NCBI GenBank assembly: GCA_963920765.1
Contig: OY987244.1
Location: forward strand, 12,092,501 to 12,156,500
DNA: 64,000 bases
Origin: Ulota crispa
Lineage: Eukaryota; Streptophyta; Bryopsida; Orthotrichales; Orthotrichaceae
Direction of reading: 5' to 3'
This document shows positions 57,811 to 64,000 of this stretch, piece by piece. Below the pieces are notes generated by a model. It searched no databases, was not told the DNA's origin, and saw only the letters and a list, made by a program, of their open reading frames with translations. Position numbers and translations under genes: made by a program. Position 1 is the stretch's first letter. The number at the start of each line of letters is the position of its first letter.

Positions 57811-58695
57811 TGTACAATCGGGTCCATTAATCTTACAAACTGTCTTTTTTGAGGCATTTAGATTTTTGAATGAAATGTGGAGTACAATTGGTATGTTTTT
57901 GTCCAAAAATTTATCATTGCATTCTCACGTAATCCCAATCAAGCGTACCAAATCTTAATTTCAAAAAAGGAAAATTTCATTTGTGGTGAAATTTCAAAGC
58001 AAAATTTCATGGTTTTACATGGTATTTTATTAACAACAATTAGTGATGAATTTTTGAGATTTGATTTTATGGGTATGAAGGAAACATCCATATGCACATC
58101 TTCCATTCTAAAAAATACTTCCTTAAGTAACAAAAATTTGATCAATACAAGATTTAATGAAACTTGTGATAGGCCCAAATCACAAAATTTTATTTTATTT
58201 TATGAAAATCAAGTTTTATTGTTTGACTCAAATATTGTGACTAAGTTTGTATTTTTGAACATAATATCTTGTTTACTTGATGAAAAGCTAGTTAAAAAAT
58301 AAAAAATATGTATTTTACAAGATTTGGGCCTATCACAAGTTTCATTAAATCTTGTATTGATCAAATTTTTGTTACTTAAGGGGGTTTTTTTTAGCATGGA
58401 AGATGTGCATATAGATGCTTCCTTCATACTCATGAAATCAAATCTCAAACATTCATCACTAATTGTTTTTAATAATATACCATGTAAAACCATGAAATTT
58501 TGCTTTGAAATTTCACCACAAATGAGGTTTTACTTTTTTGAAATTGATATTTGATATACTTGATTGAGATAACGTGAAAATGTAATGATAAATTTTTGTA
58601 CAGAAATATACCAATTTTACTCCACATTTCATTAAAAAAATTGAATGCCTCTAAAACGCAGTTCGTAAGATTAATGGATCCGACTGTACAGTTGC
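57811..58695. mobile_element. Element R: about 885-bp palindrome
   Basis: Arms of about 420 bp around 58,240. Outer ends TGTACAATCGGGTCCATTAA and, reversed, TGTACAGTCGGATCCATTAA. Inner parts share GTGATAGGCCCAAATC and GATCAATACAAGATTTAATG. ORFs on both strands mirror each other because of the palindrome. Related to Q by arm sequence. No target duplication was found. Confidence 0.85.
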
Positions 58696-58875
58696 TGACC
58701 GAGGAAATGAGATGGAGATCCAAACTCCAACGTACTATAGAGTATAGACTGGGTAGAGTATTACTGTTAATTTTGGCCTTTGTCTGTACATCCGGGTCCC
58801 ACGCACAAATACATATGTGAGCAGATTGAGTCCCAGCTTTTAAAATTGGTTTTTTTTGTTGATTGCGCGCAGCCT

Positions 58876-59789
58876 TTAACCCTTTAAAGACCACACTCAT
58901 TTTCACAAAATCTATTAGAAACTGGCGCACTAAACTGAAATGCATAGTTGAATCAAATGTGGACCTAGTTTGCATAGTCCAACCATACGAATGGGAAGAA
59001 CACCTTATTTCATATAAATCGTCAAAATTTCAACCAGATTCACCATTAGAGGTGAAATATTATAATGATTGAGTGAGCCGTATGTGGAAAATCTCTAGTT
59101 TTTCATGCTTGTGTGGTTTCGAATGTTAACGTTTCATGCAAGCTTTGATTGAGGAGGGCCTTACATTTCTAAAAAGCACGGTTCCCCACCTTTCCAATAA
59201 GACTAGTTTCACACAAAATGGATAAAAATAGCAATCACAAGGTGTAGCTAAGTGGACAAAAAGGGTCAAAAATCCCACTTTCTTTGCTACCCTAAAACAA
59301 TTTTACAAGAAGTTTGATAAATGCTATGGAAAATTGGGCATGTGAAAACAATCAAGAATTGGCCTTAAATGTAAGATGACAAATTTTTAAGATGAAATGA
59401 TAGCACCATTTCAATAGATCTTCAAATACTACAATTATACTACTACCGTGTAGAGAAACAATACATGCGTATTTCTTAAGCAGTTTGAAATTTTTTAAGA
59501 TTGTACAATTGAAATTTTACATTCTTTTGGATGTTTGATGTATTGTGTTGTTACTTTGATCCATCTTTGACCAAATATGGATACGTATTTTGAGGCCATG
59601 TTTTATAAACACCATTATTTATCAACTCATATACCCGATTCCATTGTCGTATTTTTGGTTGGATGCAAAATTCTTGTGACCTTAAGCGTTCTTCAAGAAC
59701 AATTTCCAAATTGTTGAGTGATTTTACTCTATAGGCCAAAAACCACTCTACCGAACCAAAATATGGTTCGGTGGTCTCTAAAGGGTTAA
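58876..59789. mobile_element. TTAA array member 1 (914 bp)
   Basis: Starts TTAACCCTTTAAAGACCACA and ends GTGGTCTCTAAAGGGTTAA. Its right TTAA (59,786-59,789) is also the left TTAA of member 2. No transposase; the 103-codon minus ORF at 59,551 has no recognisable family. Confidence 0.9.
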
Positions 59790-60025
59790 TCCTTAAAGGA
59801 CCAAGGAGACCTTTGAGGTCAATACAATATTTGGTATTTTCTTGTATTTGGAATGTATCCACACCTTTACAGCATTTGAGATCAACAAAGAAGTTAGAAT
59901 ATAGATCAATGCAGTTCTAGTGAGCTAGTCAAGCTCCCAAATTAAAACTTTTTATTGGTAGCAAATGCCAGTTATATGGTAGTATATATAGTATGTAATA
60001 CGTAGAGCGGTCCTTTAAGGATTAA
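59786..60025. mobile_element. TTAA array member 2 = B3 (240 bp)
   Basis: Starts TTAATCCTTAAAGGACCAAG and ends CGGTCCTTTAAGGATTAA. Aligns end to end with B2. Shares its TTAA with members 1 and 3. Confidence 0.93.
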
Positions 60026-60807
60026 CCCCTGAGCGGCCAGGCCGTTTTCACCAAAATCAGGATTTTTGGAGATCAACCACTTTGATGCATTGTATCTCGG
60101 TCAATTGGATGATCCACAAAAAGTGACCATTGAAAGCAGTGGAGCACCTACTTAGAAAAATTGACTTGCAAATTTTGGGAACAATTCACAGCGAGAGATG
60201 GGAGATTATAACATTTGATCAAATAGCATGTGATGACAAAATCTCAAATTTTGGTAGGTAGTTGCTATTTGATGATTTTTACAAAATTCTATAAGACCTG
60301 GATTCATCTCAAATTTTGTGAGTAGCAAGATTAGATGTGAACACACACAAATGTAAATTATTAAAAATTGCACTTCTTTTTATGTCAAGTTTTAGGGCTT
60401 CAAATAGCTATTGCGTGGAAAACAATGACCGGCACATGCAATGATGGTTGCCATAATAAGGATCTAGAACATGCTTGAACCCTTGCCAACAACTTTCCCG
60501 CTACCGCAAAGCTTACACAAGGAAGCTTGCAAGGGATATTGACCGGTTGTAGCATGTAAAATGCTGCTTGCCAGCACGCCCCGTACGGTGCCACCACTCC
60601 CCGTATGGTGTTTTCACCCAATCAAATCTCTTATAGCACTTATACAACATTTGGCTTTCCTTGCCATTATTCCATTGGCATGGACAATTTGAATGCCTTC
60701 ATAATTGTAGTGTATAGTGAGACCAAAAAGTTAGATCTAGTCCCTCAAAACAGGGCTTGAAAATCATAGGAGGCAATATCTAGGGCGCTGGGGCTCTCAG
60801 GAGTTAA
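60022..60807. mobile_element. TTAA array member 3 (786 bp)
   Basis: Starts TTAACCCCTGAGCGGCCAGG and ends GGGGCTCTCAGGAGTTAA. Shares TTAA with members 2 and 4. The interior has CACGCCCCGTACGGTGCC followed by a second CCCCGTATGGTG. No transposase. Confidence 0.88.
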
Positions 60808-61730
60808 TCCCTAAATGCCCAAGGCACCAGATTCTAATGTCCAAAAAATTTCAAGAAACTTTGAAACCCTGTTGTAGGCACATTTTTTTTTTGAGGTTTT
60901 TTTTTGGAAAAGTTGCGCACTAAAGTTAGTTTCACCGTTCAAATTCAACTTCCTTCATATCTTATTCCATTTGTTTTTTGTGGAAGGTTAACTACAAGCA
61001 TAAATTTTATGTCATGAATAGTGTTGTGAATAGTATTGTGAATAGTGTCACAGAGCCTATGAGAAGTTGCCACATTGAAAAGACAAGCATCAAGTTGAGC
61101 AAAAGGTGAAGATTTCCCTTGGACACTCCCTTGGGCAATAAGGGCCTTTTTACTAAAATTTTAACATCTAACAAAATCTAAAAGTGGTTTTGGACCAATT
61201 TCACTTGGAATGTTTTTGTTATCAAAATTAGAATCTATTCACCATTGAAAATTCTTTCATTCATAATGATTTTTGGTCAAATAATTGAAGCTAAAATTTT
61301 GTTGTATTGAACAGTTGCATTTTGATAGTTGAGTTGCATGCTCATTTGTGAAATCCACGTGGTGAAATCGTGGGCATGGATTTGGAAGAGGGGCCATTGG
61401 TTTTGAAGTAACAACACTAAACACTAAAGCATCCTAATTGGTTGTTTCCCAATTTTATATCCAAAAGTTGCCAATTTGCATTAGAAGTTTTGGGCAGCTC
61501 CAAAAAAAGCAAAAAATTCCATACTCATCATCATTCAATCACAAATCTCTTAAAATCCGCACAACCATTTTGGATTCTTTTTGGGTAGTGCCATCTAGAA
61601 ACGTTGAAGTTCAAGATTCAACGGTTACAATTTTGTTTTGATGTTTAATAATGATCTTACAAGAGCAATTCAAAAACTTCAAAACTACCTTCCAAAAACA
61701 AGAAAAACACCCTTGGGCATTTAGGGATTA
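60804..61730. mobile_element. TTAA array member 4 (927 bp)
   Basis: Perfect 20-bp terminal inverted repeats TTAATCCCTAAATGCCCAAG. Shares TTAA with members 3 and 5. Contains a short GTGAATAGT tandem near 61,018-61,050. No transposase. Confidence 0.93.
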
Positions 61731-62084
61731 ACCCCTAAAGGTTGAAGAGGACAATTATCGTCCTTTGGGTACAAAAAAAGTAGTTTAGGGATTGGAAAAA
61801 AAACTTTTTTTATTCAATTTTTTTTCAAAAGTGGTCATTGCAAGGTTTTTCACCACGGAGTGCTAAAATTGGATTGATTGAAAGTCCTCACGTTTTTCAA
61901 AATTGAAAATTGTGAGGACATTCACAACCATGGTTGATAAGTCCCCTCTTGCCCTTCTTACAAATTTCATATGAGCAACATGCACTATTGACTTTTCCGG
62001 GCACAGCTGAACACTGTAGCTGTACAGTGTACAGTGTACGGCAGGCCACTGGCCACTACTATGGGCCCTGCGTTTAAGGGTTAA
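61727..62084. mobile_element. TTAA array member 5 (358 bp)
   Basis: Starts TTAACCCCTAAAGGTTGAAG and ends CCTGCGTTTAAGGGTTAA. Shares its left TTAA with member 4. The interior is partly palindromic (TTTTCAAAATTGAAAA and TGTACAGTGTACAGTGTACG). Confidence 0.88.
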
Positions 62085-62398
62085 TTTGCAATTTTCTGGG
62101 AGTAGGGCGAGTCGCCCCTTAGCAAATGCGAGGGGAGCTATGATGGCGACCAATTTTATTTTATTGGTTGAAACTTGAAACTCTGGCTCTACGACCAGAT
62201 TTGTAATCAGTTTGTGGCACCCCGGAATTTTTAGAGGGTCCGATGTTATGGCGAGGGCATTTTTTTCGTAGTCACTATTATGGCGAGAGGGAAGATTATT
62301 TTGAATGGTTTATGGCGACTCTGATTTTGGTGAAGCAGGGTTAGTGGCTCCCACTTCAACAATTCAGTAGAGTTAGGATCCAGTGAGTGCAACAAATG
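62085..62398. other. Spacer between TTAA elements, no gene seen
   Basis: GC-richer than the neighbours and repeats TATGGCGA motifs (62,139, 62,248, 62,280, 62,312). No open exon supported. Confidence 0.4.
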
Positions 62399-63796
62399 TT
62401 AACCCCTAAAGGACCAAGCCCCTTTTTGGGGATAAATGGGATTTTGGGCATGTATCTATGGGTAAATTACTTTGCGTGATTTTTAAAAGTTTTATGGAAG
62501 ATGGGGAGTTCAAAGATTTATTTGGGCATCTTTTTTTTTTCTTCATTTTGACATTTATTGAAAAAGTTAAAAACAAATTTTTGGAAAAAAGTCCAAATTG
62601 GGCAACCCAAAAAATTCTTAAAAATTGCATTTAAAAAAAACTAAAGATATGAAATTGGTTCTTTAGACTTATATGTAGGTGGGGAGCTTTCAATTATTCA
62701 ATTTTCATTGATGAGATGAAAGTTATGAGAAGTTTTTGTTTGCAAGTAGGTGTGATTTGTGTGATGTGAAATTTAAAGTCGTACATACTATTGCATTGAA
62801 AACACAATTTAATTCCAAATTGCATGTTACATACATCCTTGAGTCCCTATTTAACCTCTAAAATCCAAAGCTGTGTTTTTCACCAAAATCGCACCAAAAC
62901 TGCCATTTCTAGTGCAAGTACCAAATATTAGAAAAAAAACATTTTTTGACACATGTAGCCATAAGATCTTGTACTACCTTAGTATTAAAAGATGTGAAAA
63001 AAAATTCAAAATTTTTCACCATATAGACTGTTATATATTTGAGTTTGAATTGACATAAAGCCATTTTTTGTTCGTGCAAAAATCCTAGCAGATGCATTTT
63101 ACAAAGTCATATTTGTATGATTTTTTTTCAAAATGTTTGTAATTTTTTGGGCTTGTTCTTCAAAGCAAGTTGGTTACATACTAGAAAGATTTCAAAATCT
63201 CTTGGCATTGTAAAACACATGGAAAAAAAATAGTGAGTATGGGGATGTAGAGAATGATTCAAACCACTAAATTGTTAAGAACTTAATTGTGGAAATAAAA
63301 AATTCCAATCCCAATGGTTGTAATGTTTTAATAAGCAATCTACATATGTAGATTTTGTTTTTTTTTCCTAAGTATTGAAAATTGAGTAAAATAAAAGACT
63401 TCAAAGTTATTTCAAAGTAGAGAATCCATAACTGCCCCCAAACAAAATCTCCTCGTAACTTTCATCCCATTGATCAAAATGGAATGATTCAAAGCTTCCC
63501 ATGTATATAAATATCTAAAGAACCAATTTCAAAAACAAACGTTCAACATGTAACTTTTTAAGAAGTTTTTTGAGCTGCCCATCTTGCCCGCTAGCCAAGA
63601 AAAGAAAACTACATATCATGCAATAACTTTTGAACCGCGAAGTCAAAAGTTATGAAAGTTGTTGGGCCTTAAAGCTACTCCTTAGACACATCATGGGTGA
63701 AAATTTTAAAGAAAAAAAGTGAAAAAACTCACTGGTAGTGAGCTACTTAAAATTGCTATGTTGCCAAAAAAGGGTGTTCATAACTTTAGGGGTTAA
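62399..63796. mobile_element. TTAA element A6 (1,398 bp), probably compound
   Basis: Starts TTAACCCCTAAAGGACCAAG and ends ATAACTTTAGGGGTTAA with TTAA at both ends. Arms 62,560-62,745 and 63,416-63,600 are inverted copies. The longer size than A4/A5 is explained by extra sequence beginning at a second TTAACCTCTAAAATCC at 62,851, likely another TTAA element whose right end is lost or shared. Confidence 0.8.
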
Positions 63797-64000
63797 TAAC
63801 AGAATATTGTAATTTTTGAAATGCAAACTGTACAAAGCTTGGCATATATATATCCCTGGACACTGGAAAGGTTTTTCTAAGGTAGGAACACCCAGCGTTC
63901 GTGTCCCCATAACCGTCACCTTTGAAATCTTGAAAAATCTATGGAAGTAAGTAGATGTAATTACAACGATATACAACATGTGAACATGAAACCATAATGT
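63797..64000. other. Window edge, nothing recognised
   Basis: No feature recognised in the last 200 bp. Confidence 0.4.

Larger units (their letters stand above)
58876..62084. repeat. Head-to-tail array of five TTAA elements
   Basis: Members 1-5 follow each other without any spacer, each junction being one TTAA. The five have different lengths and inner terminal sequences, so the array is not a tandem duplication of one element. Confidence 0.92.

Noticed and set aside
57877-58302. 141-codon plus ORF
   Set aside because: Inside the left arm of palindrome R; the right arm gives a similar minus ORF (58,209-58,493).
58469-58975. 168-codon minus ORF across element R
   Set aside because: It spans a palindrome arm and its flank, the mirrored frame exists on the other arm, and no domain is visible.
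5328-63796. Repeated CCCTAAA / TTTAGGG next to TTAA read as plant telomere repeats
   Set aside because: The heptamer occurs once per element end, always within TTAACCCYTAAA and its inverse, never in tandem; it is part of the transposon terminus.

Overview
The window looks like nuclear DNA of a green plant (streptophyte). It is AT-rich, gene-poor and full of short non-autonomous DNA transposons. Three things point to a plant: a broken Mutator-like (MULE) gene with a SWIM zinc finger, the intron-bearing C-terminal part of a murG-type glycosyltransferase (plastid peptidoglycan pathway), and typical plant MITE families (Stowaway-like, PIF/Harbinger-like, CACTA ends). I cannot name the species. 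No tRNA, rRNA, CRISPR or intact long gene is visible.

Host-like DNA. (1) An unrecognised small gene occurs three times on the minus strand (14.05-14.82, 37.15-37.91 and 55.26-56.01 kb) inside a duplicated segment. The last exon keeps its C-terminus, ending ..WADVALG-stop, in all three. (2) An unrecognised small membrane-protein gene sits at 45.84-46.24 kb (+), with a diverged copy at 3.18-3.66 kb (-). (3) A C-terminal murG fragment with three exons lies at 26.2-26.9 kb (-). (4) A decayed MULE transposase gene covers 28.2-34.6 kb (-). A few exon-like stretches (24.2-24.8, 27.7, 35.1, 38.5 and 48.9 kb) are open but unidentified.

Mobile DNA fills most of the rest. The dominant class is a set of elements that begin TTAACCC or TTAATCC, end in the reverse complement, and share or duplicate TTAA (piggyBac-like by their ends, no transposase seen). 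At least 15 copies or fragments fall in several length classes (about 235, 655 and 900 bp). Five of them stand head to tail at 58,876-62,084, each pair sharing one TTAA. A second class, here called F (about 250 bp, ends AACGC..TTCGTTAAATTGGG), has six copies with 4-bp target duplications, four of them perfect. A third, E (about 730 bp, ends GGGTRRTTGCAAGAA), also shows 4-bp duplications. MULE-type fold-backs (C, O, V), PIF/Harbinger-type MITEs (H, I, J, K), Stowaway-like MITEs (P), long palindromes (Q, R), one solo LTR and CACTA ends complete the set. Many are nested, so relative ages can be read directly: F1 in G, A5 in F2, B1 in C1, D1 and E1 in S1, and F3 in an LTR in A2.

Tandem repeats: a 27-bp minisatellite (2.0-3.1 kb), a degenerate GAATCTTTGA array with an exact 258-bp duplication (15.5-17.0 kb), and smaller 18-, 19-, 23- and 29-bp arrays. 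Family letters (A-X) are local labels used only in this annotation.
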